Source of the DNA: JBCCFK01 sp965262315
Lineage (GTDB): Bacteria; Actinomycetota; Acidimicrobiia; Acidimicrobiales; UBA8592
DNA: 64,000 nucleotides
Direction of reading: 5' to 3'
Assembly (NCBI GenBank): GCA_965262315.1
Contig: CBDHFJ010000165.1
Coordinates: 26,471-90,470, forward strand
Part shown: positions 46,204-54,732 of the stretch, one piece after another
Layout of the letters: the number at the start of each line of letters is the position of its first letter
Numbering within the stretch: the stretch's first letter is position 1
Program-made: the position numbers and the translations under genes
Notes under the pieces: generated by a model
What the model saw: the letters and a program-made list of their open reading frames with translations, nothing else
The model's database searches: none
Told to the model about the DNA's origin: nothing

Positions 46204-46259
46204 CCCCGAAATCGGGCCAGTTGTGCACGTGTGGGGTGCAGATCCGGCCCAATCTCGGG
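46204..46259 (+). repeat. REP-like repeat, copy 3
   Basis: Outer arms CCCGAAATCGGGCC and GGCCCAATCTCGGG flank the core TGCACGTGTGGGGTGCA. It starts 5 nt after the MFS stop and could also terminate transcription. Confidence 0.75.
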
Positions 46260-46283
46260 ACTTCCGGGGTGACCGTGGCGACA

Positions 46284-46331
46284 TCGGGCACCCGGTGCAC
46301 GTGTGGGGTGCAGATCCGGCCCAATTTCGGG
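46284..46331 (+). repeat. REP-like repeat, copy 4
   Basis: It shares TGCACGTGTGGGGTGCAGAT and CCGGCCCAAT with copy 3; the left arm is degenerate. It ends 12 nt before the stop of the minus-strand neighbour. Confidence 0.75.
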
Positions 46332-46342
46332 GGAGTTCGGGG

Positions 46343-47443
46343 TCAGTCGGGGAAGACCGCACCGCGATCGGTGAGGCCGTACTTCTCGAACCGGCCCCAG
46401 AAGCCGTGCTCGTAGAGGCCGTAGCCGACCTGGTCGTCGTACTCGAAGCGGCCCACGTGATCCACGACGCCGTACTGGCCGATGCCCGCCACGTCGGCGA
46501 TGTCGGACTCCTGGGTCTGCACCACCAGCTCGGGGCCCTGGTACATGCCGTGGCGCCAGTCGGGTTCGATGCCGTAACCGGTCCCCATCGCCACGTAGTT
46601 GGCCAGGAGGGGAGTGCAGCGCAACTCGATGCCGGCGTCCGGGAAGGTGATGGTGGAGCCCGCCAGCATCCGGGTGCCGGGGATGCGGTCGTGGTCGTAC
46701 GACGGGGTGCCGAGCCACTCGTTGGGCCGGTCGGGATCCGCCCAGACCCGCATGGCTTCCTCGATCTCGCGGACGCCTTCGTTGGTCTCCTGGAGCATGT
46801 AGACGATGGCGTGGTCGCCGAAGTCGATGGGGAAGTAGTTCCAGAGCCCTTCCATGACCGACACGTCGGCGCGAATCCCGTCGGGCTCCTTCTCGCCGAC
46901 CGGACGCACGCCCCACGAGCGGTCTCGGCTGCCACCCCAGCGGTCGGGGGTGACGTCCCAGGTGTGGCCGCCGGCGGTCAGCGAGCCCTCCCAGCGGCCC
47001 AGTTGTGCGAACCGCATGGTGTCGAACACGACCTTGCCCTGTCGGCGCAGGTACTGCCGCGGCTCCTCCAGCGGTGGCTGGCTCGCAGTCCAGGTGACGT
47101 CCATGGCCACGCCGATGTCGTTCTCCTCGCACACCACTCGCAACCGCGTCAGCGGCTCGACGACCTCGATCCGGATCGGCCCCACCTGGAGGTCGGCCCG
47201 GTCGGTCAACGGGCGAGACGCCCGCACCACTCGGTGTTTGTCCGGGGTGCCCACCGCGATGAACGCATCGGTGACGCCGAGGTTGGGGTACTGCCCGAGG
47301 CCGAAGATCGTCATGACCTCGTCACTCGACCCATGCAGATTGAAGTAGTAGCGGTCGTAGAAGTTGCGATCGCTGGTGGCCACGTGGCGGACGTACTCCG
47401 ACGTCTGGTGGACGGGGAAGTCGTCCCAGGACGAGATGGCCAT
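46343..47443 (-). CDS. Hypothetical protein, lipocalin-like (AttH/DUF7064-7065-like)
   Basis: This 366-residue protein lacks a signal peptide and is beta-rich. It contains GRWEGSLTAGGHTWDVTPDR and GGSRDRSWGVRP, a pattern seen in two-lobed lipocalin-like proteins related to AttH and hydroxyneurosporene synthase; actinobacterial versions are annotated DUF7064/DUF7065. A binding or hydratase role on hydrophobic ligands is possible, not shown. A GGAGG SD lies 5 nt before the ATG, so the mRNA is leadered. Confidence 0.65.
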   Translation of the reverse strand: MAISSWDDFPVHQTSEYVRHVATSDRNFYDRYYFNLHGSSDEVMTIFGLGQYPNLGVTDAFIAVGTPDKHRVVRASRPLTDRADLQVGPIRIEVVEPLTRLRVVCEENDIGVAMDVTWTASQPPLEEPRQYLRRQGKVVFDTMRFAQLGRWEGSLTAGGHTWDVTPDRWGGSRDRSWGVRPVGEKEPDGIRADVSVMEGLWNYFPIDFGDHAIVYMLQETNEGVREIEEAMRVWADPDRPNEWLGTPSYDHDRIPGTRMLAGSTITFPDAGIELRCTPLLANYVAMGTGYGIEPDWRHGMYQGPELVVQTQESDIADVAGIGQYGVVDHVGRFEYDDQVGYGLYEHGFWGRFEKYGLTDRGAVFPD

Positions 47444-47534
47444 GTGTGCCTCCGGGGCGGGTCTGACGGGTCGTCAGCACAGTAGCGGCGGGGGGTGATT
47501 GACGACGGGGTCCGGTGGCGGGCAGGGTTCGGGC

Positions 47535-48002
47535 ATGAGCGATGACCTGGAAGCGCACACCGCCTTCGCGAAGGCCGCCAACAACGCGACCTATGGCCTG
47601 CTGGACCGGGACGATCGCGGTCCCGACGAGGACGCGCTGATGATCCACCAGGCGCACGCAGCGGCCTACCACTGGAGCCGTGCGGGCGGCCCGACACACC
47701 TGGCTCGAGCCGAGTACCTCGTCTCCCGCGTGTACGGCTTCCTGGGTCGAGCCGAGGCGGCGTCGTACCACGCCGGCCGGTGCATGGGCTGGGTCGCCGA
47801 GGCCGGCCTGGGCGATTTCGACATGGCCTACGCCCTCGAGGCCAAGGCCCGTTCGCTCGCGGCATCGGGGGAACTCGAGCGCGCCGCAGAAGTGCTCGCA
47901 GAGGCGCTGTCGGTCCCCATCGCCGACGCCGAGGATCGCGAGCTGGTGGTGGCCGACATCGAGGCCGGACCGTGGTTCGGCGTGGAGGTGCCGTCGTCAT
48001 GA
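47535..48002 (+). CDS. Hypothetical helical (TPR-like) protein
   Basis: This 155-residue protein is Ala-rich and helical, with paired-helix repeats (AHAAAYHWSRAGGPTHLARAEY, AEAASYHAGRCMGWVAEAGL, AYALEAKARSLAASGELERA) like tetratricopeptide units. Such domains mediate protein contacts. Its stop overlaps the start of the nucleoside deoxyribosyltransferase-like gene (ATGA), suggesting a functional link. No family name can be given. Confidence 0.7.
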   Translation: MSDDLEAHTAFAKAANNATYGLLDRDDRGPDEDALMIHQAHAAAYHWSRAGGPTHLARAEYLVSRVYGFLGRAEAASYHAGRCMGWVAEAGLGDFDMAYALEAKARSLAASGELERAAEVLAEALSVPIADAEDRELVVADIEAGPWFGVEVPSS

Positions 48003-48418
48003 GCGAACAGCCACTCGTCTATGTCGCCGGGCCCCTCTTCGACGAGGGGGAGCGTTGGTGGATCGAGTCGGTCGAACAACGCGTCGCCGCCGTGGGGTTC
48101 GCAACGTTCCTCCCGCATCGGGACAACCCGCCCAAGACGGTCGAGACCGTGACCGAGATCTTCACGAACAACCGCGATGGCATCGATCGCTGCCGGGTGG
48201 TGGTGGCCAACCTGAACGGCGTGACCACCGACGACGGGACGGCGTGGGAGATCGGCTACGCCCACGCCAGAGGCAAGCACATCATCGGCATCCACACCGA
48301 CTGGCGCCGCCGGTTCGACGACGAGGTGGTCAACCTGATGCTGGAGCGGTCCGTCGACCGGATGGTGCGGTCGCTGGACGAGCTCGATGCGGCGTTGGCG
48401 GCCCTCTTGGCCCGCTGA
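47999..48418 (+). CDS. Nucleoside 2-deoxyribosyltransferase family protein
   Basis: This 139-residue protein has VYVAGPLFDEGERWW at the N-terminus, ANLNGVTTDDGTAWEIGYAHARGK with the catalytic Glu in the middle, and a C-terminal helical end. The family transfers deoxyribose between bases or hydrolyses (d)NMPs and serves nucleotide salvage or nucleotide-pool cleaning. It is translationally coupled to an upstream TPR-like protein. Confidence 0.88.
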   Translation: MSEQPLVYVAGPLFDEGERWWIESVEQRVAAVGFATFLPHRDNPPKTVETVTEIFTNNRDGIDRCRVVVANLNGVTTDDGTAWEIGYAHARGKHIIGIHTDWRRRFDDEVVNLMLERSVDRMVRSLDELDAALAALLAR

Positions 48419-48419
48419 G

Positions 48420-48749
48420 TCACCCCGCGTCGATCCAGATGTGACCGTCTCGTTCCTGGCACGCCACGACGGTCGTGTTCGCCTGTGGTTCCCGGGTGCC
48501 GTCGGTGCGAAGACGACAAGCCACGCCGTCGGTGGTGAAGCGCCACCAGTGGCTGGTGCAGACGATCTCGTCGCCGTCGACCGCTCCCTCGGCCGCCAGG
48601 TGGGACCACTGGTGCGGGCAGCGAGCGTCCATCACGCAGGCGACGCCGTCGGCGGTCCGCCACACCACCAGCTCCTTGGCGTGGTCGGCGTCGATGATCT
48701 GGCCCGGCCCGACGTCGGCCGAGGCGGCGACGGAGATCCAGCCGCTCAC
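48420..48749 (-). CDS. Rieske [2Fe-2S] ferredoxin-type protein
   Basis: This 109-residue protein has both cluster-binding boxes: CPHQWSHL (CxH) and CTSHWWRF (CxxH), about 20 residues apart. It is the size of a soluble Rieske ferredoxin that delivers electrons to an oxygenase; none is adjacent. The GTG start overlaps the stop of the haemolysin III-like gene (GTGA), which indicates coupled translation. Confidence 0.9.
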   Translation of the reverse strand: MSGWISVAASADVGPGQIIDADHAKELVVWRTADGVACVMDARCPHQWSHLAAEGAVDGDEIVCTSHWWRFTTDGVACRLRTDGTREPQANTTVVACQERDGHIWIDAG

Positions 48750-49396
48750 GCCGCCATGGGCAGCGCGATCGTGGCCACCACCACGTAGTGGACGGCGATG
48801 GCGGCGACCACGAACACATGGAAGATCTCGTGGAAGCCGAACCAACGAGGCCACGGGTCTGGTCGTCGAGTGGCGTAGACGACTGCACCGACGGTGTGCA
48901 ACAGCCCACCGGCCATCAACAGGATGAATCCTGCGACACCCAGGCTGTGCCAGAGGTCGTCGATGACCAGCAGCGCGGCCCAGCCCACCGTGATGTACAG
49001 GGTGACCAGGATCGGCCGGGGCGCGTCTGGCCAGAACAGTTGGGTGACCACCCCGGCGATCGCACCGATCCACACGATTCGCAGGATCAGCGAGCCCGGG
49101 CCGTCGGGAAGCGCGACCACGGCGATCGGGGTGTAGGTGGCCGCGATGGCGATGAAGATCATCGAGTGGTCGAGGCGCTTCATGACCGCCTCCATGCGGT
49201 CGCCCCAGTGGAAGCGGTGGTAGGCGGCGCTGATCCCGAACAACCCGATCGTGCCCGCGGTGTAGATCGACGCTGCCGCCCTCGCCCCCGGGGAGAACAC
49301 GATCACGATGGGACACAGCGCGATGGCGGCCACGCAGGCGGCCACGTGGGACCACCCGCGAAGGTGGGGTCGGGGGAGCGCCATCGACAGGTTCAC
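48746..49396 (-). CDS. Haemolysin III family (PAQR-type) membrane protein
   Basis: This 216-residue protein has seven hydrophobic segments and the PAQR metal motifs: SAAYHRFHWG (SxxxH), RLDHSMIF (Asp) and HEIFHVFVVAA (HxxxH). PAQR proteins are membrane metal-dependent hydrolases or receptors; bacterial ones have roles in membrane lipid homeostasis. The GTG at 49396 is chosen over the ATG at 49384 because a TACCAT hexamer ends 7 nt upstream. Confidence 0.88.
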   Translation of the reverse strand: MNLSMALPRPHLRGWSHVAACVAAIALCPIVIVFSPGARAAASIYTAGTIGLFGISAAYHRFHWGDRMEAVMKRLDHSMIFIAIAATYTPIAVVALPDGPGSLILRIVWIGAIAGVVTQLFWPDAPRPILVTLYITVGWAALLVIDDLWHSLGVAGFILLMAGGLLHTVGAVVYATRRPDPWPRWFGFHEIFHVFVVAAIAVHYVVVATIALPMAA

Positions 49397-49403
49397 GAAC
49401 CCG

Positions 49404-49409
49404 ATGGTA
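49404..49409 (-). promoter_or_regulatory. -10-like hexamer TACCAT, leaderless promoter of the haemolysin III gene
   Basis: The minus-strand TACCAT ends 7 nt before the GTG at 49396. Confidence 0.55.
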
Positions 49410-49470
49410 GAGGCAGGGTCGGTCGGGGACGGGTCAGGCGGCGCGGTTCGGGGGCCTGCGCCGGTCGAGG

Positions 49471-49896
49471 TCAGTCGACGCGGTCGTCGACGATCGGGCC
49501 GCCCACGCGAAGAGTGTTGCCGCGGAACAGCGCGATCAACGTGCCGTCGTCGGCGGTGACCCGGGCGTCGTAGATTCCGGCGCGGCCACGCAACGACTGC
49601 TCCTCGGCGACGGCGGTGAGGATCATGCCCACGGTCGCGCCATTGATGAAGTCGATCGACGCCGCCGAAGCGAACGCCATCTCGTTGGCGCCGTTGGATG
49701 CGTAGGCCATCGCGGTGTCGGCCAGCGCGAAGATCAGCCCGCCGTGACACACGCCGTGCTGGTTGGTCTTCTGTCGGTCGACGGTGAACCGGGTGACTGC
49801 CCGACCTGGCCCGACGTCGACGATCTCGATGCCGAGGTCGCGCACAGCGTGATCGCCCTCGTACATGGCGGCGGCGACGTCCGCGGGTTCGATCAT
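49471..49896 (-). CDS. PaaI-family hotdog-fold thioesterase
   Basis: This 141-residue protein contains NQHGVCHGGLIFALADTAMA, the active-site signature of PaaI acyl-CoA thioesterases, where the Asn/His/Gly region binds the acyl carbonyl and the Asp activates water. In phenylacetate catabolism PaaI releases CoA from stalled intermediates, but no other paa gene is here. A canonical AGGAGG lies 4 nt before the ATG. Confidence 0.9.
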   Translation of the reverse strand: MIEPADVAAAMYEGDHAVRDLGIEIVDVGPGRAVTRFTVDRQKTNQHGVCHGGLIFALADTAMAYASNGANEMAFASAASIDFINGATVGMILTAVAEEQSLRGRAGIYDARVTADDGTLIALFRGNTLRVGGPIVDDRVD

Positions 49897-50004
49897 GGCT
49901 CCTCCTGGCTCGACGGCGGGCAAACCGTACCCGAGGCTGCGCACCGCTCGGGGCCGCCGCGAGATCGGGGGCGAGGGCAGGCTCGTTGCGCGCACCCGAC
50001 CTCG

Positions 50005-50010
50005 TATCGT
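50005..50010 (+). promoter_or_regulatory. -10-like hexamer TATCGT, leaderless promoter of the threonine aldolase gene
   Basis: TATCGT ends 8 nt before the ATG at 50019. Confidence 0.5.
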
Positions 50011-50018
50011 TGTCGTCG

Positions 50019-51080
50019 ATGCTTCCCCCTCCTGAGCACTCATTCGCCAGCGACAACACCGCGGGCGTCGCCCCAGCGGTCCTCGAGGCCATGGCGGCGG
50101 TCAACCAGGGCCCGGCGATCGCGTACGGGTCCGACGCGGCGACTGAACGGTTCCAGGCGCAGGTGCGCGATCTGTTCGGCGACGACGCCACCGGCCTGCT
50201 GTGCTGGGGCGGCACCGGCGCCAACATCGTGGGTCTCTCGACGCTCGTGCGGCCGCACCAGGGCATCGTCTGCCCGGCATCGGCGCACATCAACGTCGAC
50301 GAATGCGGCGGCGTGGAGCGGTTCGTCGGGTCGAAGTTGCTCGACGTTCCGACGCCCGACGGCAAGCTGCGCCCGCACGACATCGAGAGCCAGGTGTGGG
50401 CGCTCGGCGACGTGCATCACGTGCAGCCCGGTGCCATCTCGGTCACCCAGACCACCGAACACGGCACCCTCTACTCGCTCGACGAGCTCCGTGCCGTCTG
50501 CGACACGGCTCGGCAGTACGGCATGCGCATCCACATGGACGGCGCTCGGTTGGCCAACGCTGCGGCGGCGTTGGACGTACCTGTCCGCGCCTTCACCGTC
50601 GACCTCGGGGTCGACGTCCTGAGCTTCGGCGGCACCAAGAACGGCATCGCCTACGGCGAGGCGGTGGTCTTCTTCGACCCCGAGCTGGTCGAGCTCGGGC
50701 AGTTCAACCAGAAGGCGGCGGCCCAGCTGCCGTCCAAGATGCGGTTCGTGGCTGCGCAGTTCTCGGCGTTGCTGGCTGACGACCTCTGGCTGCACCACGG
50801 CCGCCATGCGAACGCCATGGCACAGCGCCTGGCAGCGGGAGCCGGTGCCGTCCCGGGCGTCGAGATCACCCAGGAGGTGGCCGCCAACGCCGTCTTCGCC
50901 AAACTCCCGCGGGACAGCGTGAAGCGACTCCAGACCTGGGCGCCGTTCTACACCTGGGCGGCGGCACCTCCGGGCGGCGACCGGGTCGACGAGGTCCGCT
51001 GGATGACCAGTTTCGAGACCACCGAGGAGAGCGTCGACCGGTTCGTGGCCGGCATCGCCGCCGAGATGGCGAACAGCTGA
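50019..51080 (+). CDS. Low-specificity L-threonine aldolase / beta-eliminating lyase family
   Basis: This 353-residue fold-type I PLP enzyme has SFASDNTAGVAPAVLEAM at the N-terminus, HMDGARLANAAAAL (Asp for the PLP pyridine N) and SFGGTKNGIAYGEAV with the Schiff-base Lys. It would cleave threonine or related beta-hydroxy amino acids to glycine and an aldehyde. The ATG has a hexamer 8 nt upstream and no SD. Confidence 0.9.
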   Translation: MLPPPEHSFASDNTAGVAPAVLEAMAAVNQGPAIAYGSDAATERFQAQVRDLFGDDATGLLCWGGTGANIVGLSTLVRPHQGIVCPASAHINVDECGGVERFVGSKLLDVPTPDGKLRPHDIESQVWALGDVHHVQPGAISVTQTTEHGTLYSLDELRAVCDTARQYGMRIHMDGARLANAAAALDVPVRAFTVDLGVDVLSFGGTKNGIAYGEAVVFFDPELVELGQFNQKAAAQLPSKMRFVAAQFSALLADDLWLHHGRHANAMAQRLAAGAGAVPGVEITQEVAANAVFAKLPRDSVKRLQTWAPFYTWAAAPPGGDRVDEVRWMTSFETTEESVDRFVAGIAAEMANS

Positions 51081-51102
51081 CGGGCGATCGGCCTCGGCCT
51101 CG

Positions 51103-51108
51103 TATGCT
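51103..51108 (+). promoter_or_regulatory. -10-like hexamer TATGCT, leaderless promoter of the MDMPI-family gene
   Basis: TATGCT ends 6 nt before the ATG at 51115. Confidence 0.55.
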
Positions 51109-51114
51109 CGCAGC

Positions 51115-51840
51115 ATGCTGAGCTCGCAGATCTACACCGACGCATTCGACGCCGACGGCGCCCGCCTGCTGGAGGTCGCCGCCGGCGCCCTGGACGCAGA
51201 TGTGGCCGCGTGCCCGGGCTGGGACGTGAGCCAGCTGCTCGTGCACGTCGGGCAGGTCTACAACTTCATCAGCAGTGCCCTCGACACCGTCGGCACCACC
51301 GATCGGCCGTCGCCCTCTCCGGTCGACGTGCCCGACGGTCAGGCTCGGATCGAGTGGCTGGCCGGCCTCCATGCGGACCTCTCGGCCAAGCTGCGCGCCA
51401 CCGACGCCGACGCTGCGGCGTGGAACTGGGCCGGCACCGGCACCGCCGGGTTCTTCCACCGCCGGATGGCACACGAGACCATGGTTCACCGGTGGGACGC
51501 CGAGCAGGCCGCCGGCGTCGAGTCCGCGCTCGACAGCGACCTGGCCACCGACGGTGTGGACGAGGTCCTGTTCGTCGGCATGCAGCACTCGACCAACCCC
51601 GACAAGGTGTTCGAGTATCCCGAGGGCTCGCTCCATCTGCATCGCACCGACGGCGACGGTGAGTGGCTCGTGGTGAACGACGGCGGCTCGTTGGTGATCA
51701 CTCGCGAGCACGCCAAGGGCGACGCCGCCGTTCGGGGCAGTGGTGGCGATCTCCTGTTGTGGATCTGGGGTCGCGGCGGCGACGTCGAGATCTTCGGCGA
51801 CGAGGCGGTCGCCGCAGCCTGGGCGAACGCGACGCCCTAG
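51115..51840 (+). CDS. Maleylpyruvate isomerase family (mycothiol-dependent MDMPI/DinB-like) protein
   Basis: This 241-residue protein has an N-terminal DinB-like four-helix domain with a metal-binding His (CPGWDVSQLLVHVGQVY) and HETMVHRWDAE, and a C-terminal MDMPI domain (VVNDGGSLVITRE...GDLLLWIWGR). The family uses mycothiol as thiol cofactor for isomerisation or transfer, and most actinobacterial members are uncharacterised. It fits the mycothiol-type dehydrogenase at 36 kb. Confidence 0.88.
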   Translation: MLSSQIYTDAFDADGARLLEVAAGALDADVAACPGWDVSQLLVHVGQVYNFISSALDTVGTTDRPSPSPVDVPDGQARIEWLAGLHADLSAKLRATDADAAAWNWAGTGTAGFFHRRMAHETMVHRWDAEQAAGVESALDSDLATDGVDEVLFVGMQHSTNPDKVFEYPEGSLHLHRTDGDGEWLVVNDGGSLVITREHAKGDAAVRGSGGDLLLWIWGRGGDVEIFGDEAVAAAWANATP

Positions 51841-51846
51841 TCGGCT

Positions 51847-52941
51847 TCAGCCCTCGATGAGGGCTCTCGATCCGAGGTCGACCGCCGCGGTGAAGTGACG
51901 CTCGGCCATGGTGGCGATCAGCTCGAAGCCGCGGTCGTTGGCGAGGTCCAGCGTGGCGCCGCTGAACACCGAGGTGGCGGCGCCGCCGACGGACTGCCCC
52001 ATGCAGTAGGCGGTCCAGGTGTCGTCGAGCGACACATCGATGCCGTGCCCGACGAGACGCCGGTGGTAGGCGGCGACGAGGTCGCGTTCGTGCGCGCGGC
52101 GGTCCTCGATCTGCATCGACCCGCTGAGCGTGTAGGCCAAGTCGTAGGTGCCGACGCCCCGTGCCATACCCTGCCAGTCGATGATCACGGCGTCGCCTGC
52201 GTGGCCGAACATGATGTTCTCGACCCGGTAGTCGCTGTGGATCAGCGTGGTCTCTGCCGTGCCCGCGAGGGTGCGGAAGCACGGGAGCACGTTGGCGATG
52301 AACCACTCGGCATGCGCGGCGGCTTCGGGGCCGAGTCGGTCGCCGAAACGCTCGAGGAAGACGGGGCCCACCTGCGGCAGGAGTTCGGCCACCATCTCGA
52401 TGCGCGGGCCGGCGCTCACCGGAATCCAGTCGAGCTCGTCGACCATGACCTTGCCCCACCAGGCAGCGTGGACGTCGGCGATGGCCTCGACCGCGGCCTG
52501 GGCCTGGTCGGCCGACATGCCGGTGGCCTGATCGACGAACGTGAGGTCGCTCAGGTCCTCCATCACGATCACGAAGTCGGCGGTGCCGGGGACGATCTCG
52601 GACAGGTGGACGTGTGGCAGTCCGGTCGGGGTGTGCGGCGCCAGCTCGCGGTAGAAGCGAACCTCGGCCTCGTACATGCCGAGGTCGATGCCTTGCTGGC
52701 GGTTCTCCGCGAACGGCGACGGCATCTTGACCACCACGCTGTCCGGGGCGTCGCCCTGGTGGCCCTCGTAGGTCAGTGCCGCGAGGTGCAGCTCGCCCAT
52801 GATGCCGACGCCTTCACCGACGCGGCGCGGATGCAGCGCAACCACGGCGCCGTCGTCGGCCAGCGCGCCGTCGGCCTGGAGGACCCGGGTCAGCCAGCGA
52901 GGCGAGACCTCACCCAGGTGCGCTGGGATGCCCGTTGTCAT
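51847..52941 (-). CDS. Phosphotransferase (APH/ecdysteroid kinase-like)
   Basis: This 364-residue protein kinase-like enzyme has a nucleotide-binding N-lobe (GIMGELHLAALTYEG, SVVVKMPSPF with the ATP Lys), the Brenner-type catalytic loop HSDYRVENIMFG (Asp and Asn) and the metal Asp in VIIDWQGMARGVG. The DUF1679/EcKL-like features fit small-molecule (alcohol) kinases. The ATG overlaps the P450 stop (ATGA), so the pair is probably cotranslated. Confidence 0.85.
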   Translation of the reverse strand: MTTGIPAHLGEVSPRWLTRVLQADGALADDGAVVALHPRRVGEGVGIMGELHLAALTYEGHQGDAPDSVVVKMPSPFAENRQQGIDLGMYEAEVRFYRELAPHTPTGLPHVHLSEIVPGTADFVIVMEDLSDLTFVDQATGMSADQAQAAVEAIADVHAAWWGKVMVDELDWIPVSAGPRIEMVAELLPQVGPVFLERFGDRLGPEAAAHAEWFIANVLPCFRTLAGTAETTLIHSDYRVENIMFGHAGDAVIIDWQGMARGVGTYDLAYTLSGSMQIEDRRAHERDLVAAYHRRLVGHGIDVSLDDTWTAYCMGQSVGGAATSVFSGATLDLANDRGFELIATMAERHFTAAVDLGSRALIEG

Positions 52942-54200
52942 GCGGCCGCCGTGACCGAGGCCGACAGATGCTTGACCCCGTGGATGAAGCTGGACGCCAG
53001 GGGGTCGGGGTCGCCGGTGGCGACAACACCCGGTGCCCGCTCGAACAGCTCCCGGAACATGACCGTGATCTCGCGTCGTGCGAGGTGGGCACCCAGGCAG
53101 AAGTGGGCGCCCGGACCGCCGAACCCGGCCTGGTTGTTGGGGGAGCGGCGGACATCGAACGTGTGGGGGTCGTCGAACACCTCGGGGTCCCGGTTGCCCG
53201 CCAGGTAGAACATGCAGACCTTGTCGCCGGCGGCCAACTGCTGGCCGCCGAGTTCCACGTCTTCGGTGACGGTGCGTCGCATGTAGGTGACGGGGCTGGC
53301 CATCCGCACGATCTCCTCGATCGCGCTGGGAGCCACCGCTTCGAAGTCCTCGGCCCAGATCGCCCGCTGGTCGGGGTTGTCGGTCAGGTACGTGAGGCCC
53401 CACGAGATCGCGTTGCGGGTTGTCTCGTTGCCCGCCACGACCAGCAGGTTGAAGAAGCTGGCGATCTCGGCGTGCGTGAGCTTGTCGCCCTCGACCTCGG
53501 CGTTGACCAGGACCGAAGTCAGGTCGGTGCCGTCGCCGCCTTCTTTGGCCTGCGCGACCTCGGTCATGATCCCGGTGAGGGTGGTGCCCGCGCCGAGGAT
53601 GGCAGTGAGGAAGTCGGTGGCGTCCTTCACGTACTCGGGGTCGCCGGCGCCGAGGATGACGTTGGTCGCGTCGAAGACCGTCTCGTAGTACGACTCGGGG
53701 ATCCCCATCAGATCGCACACGATCTTCAGCGGGAGACGTGCCGCGACGTCGACCACGAAGTCCACGTCGCCCTTGTCGAGGAGGTCGTCGACGATGGTTG
53801 CGGCGATGTCCTGCACCGAGTCCTCGAGACGCCCGAGCATGCGCGGCGTGAAGCCGGCGCTCACGATCCGGCGCATCCGAGCATGACGCGGATCGTCCAT
53901 GGCGATCATCGAGTTGAAGAACTCGTTGAGCTCGGGCGGGTTGTCGAGCGTGGTGACGCCTTTGGCCGAGCTGAAGACGTCGGAGCGGCGCGACACCTCG
54001 AGGATGTCGGCGTGTCGGGTGAGGATCCAGGCACCCTCACCCTGCGGGAGTGGCACCTCCGGCGGCATCTCGGGTTCGTCGATGAACACGACCGGGTGTT
54101 CGGTGCGGTAGCGATCGAGGTCGGCCTGGATGTCGTCTTGGGGACGGAGCCAGAACTCGTTCTCGAGGATGTTGCCGAGGCCGGGTGCAAGAGAGGACAT
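52938..54200 (-). CDS. Cytochrome P450
   Basis: This 420-residue soluble P450 has the I-helix AGNETTR, the ExxR pair and the heme loop FGGPGAHFCLGAHLA with the proximal Cys near residue 368. The N-terminal and MRRIVSAGFTP segments are like CYP125/CYP124/CYP142-type steroid or fatty-acid hydroxylases of actinobacteria. No redox partner is adjacent. The ATG has a TAAGCT hexamer 6 nt upstream. The downstream kinase is translationally coupled. Confidence 0.93.
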   Translation of the reverse strand: MSSLAPGLGNILENEFWLRPQDDIQADLDRYRTEHPVVFIDEPEMPPEVPLPQGEGAWILTRHADILEVSRRSDVFSSAKGVTTLDNPPELNEFFNSMIAMDDPRHARMRRIVSAGFTPRMLGRLEDSVQDIAATIVDDLLDKGDVDFVVDVAARLPLKIVCDLMGIPESYYETVFDATNVILGAGDPEYVKDATDFLTAILGAGTTLTGIMTEVAQAKEGGDGTDLTSVLVNAEVEGDKLTHAEIASFFNLLVVAGNETTRNAISWGLTYLTDNPDQRAIWAEDFEAVAPSAIEEIVRMASPVTYMRRTVTEDVELGGQQLAAGDKVCMFYLAGNRDPEVFDDPHTFDVRRSPNNQAGFGGPGAHFCLGAHLARREITVMFRELFERAPGVVATGDPDPLASSFIHGVKHLSASVTAAA

Positions 54201-54206
54201 GACCCG

Positions 54207-54212
54207 AGCTTA
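54207..54212 (-). promoter_or_regulatory. -10-like hexamer TAAGCT, leaderless promoter of the P450-kinase operon
   Basis: The minus-strand TAAGCT ends 6 nt before the ATG at 54200. Confidence 0.55.
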
Positions 54213-54279
54213 CGTCGTAGGCATCGGCGAGTCTGGAGCGTGGTCAACGGCTGTGGTGGCGCGTGCGCAGCCGGGGAGT

Positions 54280-54296
54280 GGAACCCTGCGGGTTCC
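54280..54296. terminator. 7-bp stem-loop downstream of tmRNA
   Basis: GGAACCC and GGGTTCC flank a 3-nt loop, 40 nt past the tmRNA 3' end. No U-run is present. Confidence 0.4.
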
Positions 54297-54335
54297 TGCC
54301 CGAGCGAAGCGAAGCTGCGATTGCGGTTGAAACAG

Positions 54336-54720
54336 TGGAGCTGGGGGGAATCGAACCCCCGTCCGCCATGGGAGCGACGCTCACGCTACGACCATTCCCG
54401 CGGGTGTGACTTCGCGGCCGTCACATCGCCGGGTCGACTGAGCCGGATGGCTCGCCGCCGGATCTGTTCTCCGATGTCAGCGGTCTTTCTCGCCGTCAGC
54501 GGTCTTTCCCTGCGGTCCACCACTGCTTCTGTTGCCGGGCTGCAGTGATCTGGCCCCGGGAGCCGTTACCGGTCCCTATGACTCTCTGCTACCTGACTAG
54601 ATCAGGCGGCGAGAGCGACACGCTCGTTGCCGTGTCTTTGGTTGCCCCGTTTTAGGAGTCTGAGCAACTCCGGTCGCATGATGCGCTGCTCGATCCACAA
54701 CGTCGAAACCGATCAGCCCC
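54336..54720 (-). ncRNA. ssrA: Transfer-messenger RNA (tmRNA)
   Basis: On the minus strand the RNA begins GGGGCTGATCGGTTTCGAC, the conserved 5' tmRNA end, and finishes with a T-arm GGGTTCGATTCCC and acceptor CAGCTCCA; the CCA is not encoded. Length is about 385 nt. The tag reading frame lies at 54602-54646 and ends in VALAA-stop; my reading gives GNQRHGNERVALAA (14 residues), although the resume codon is inferred. It rescues stalled ribosomes together with SmpB, encoded 2.5 kb away. Confidence 0.93.
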
Positions 54721-54732
54721 TTGTCAAGTAGC

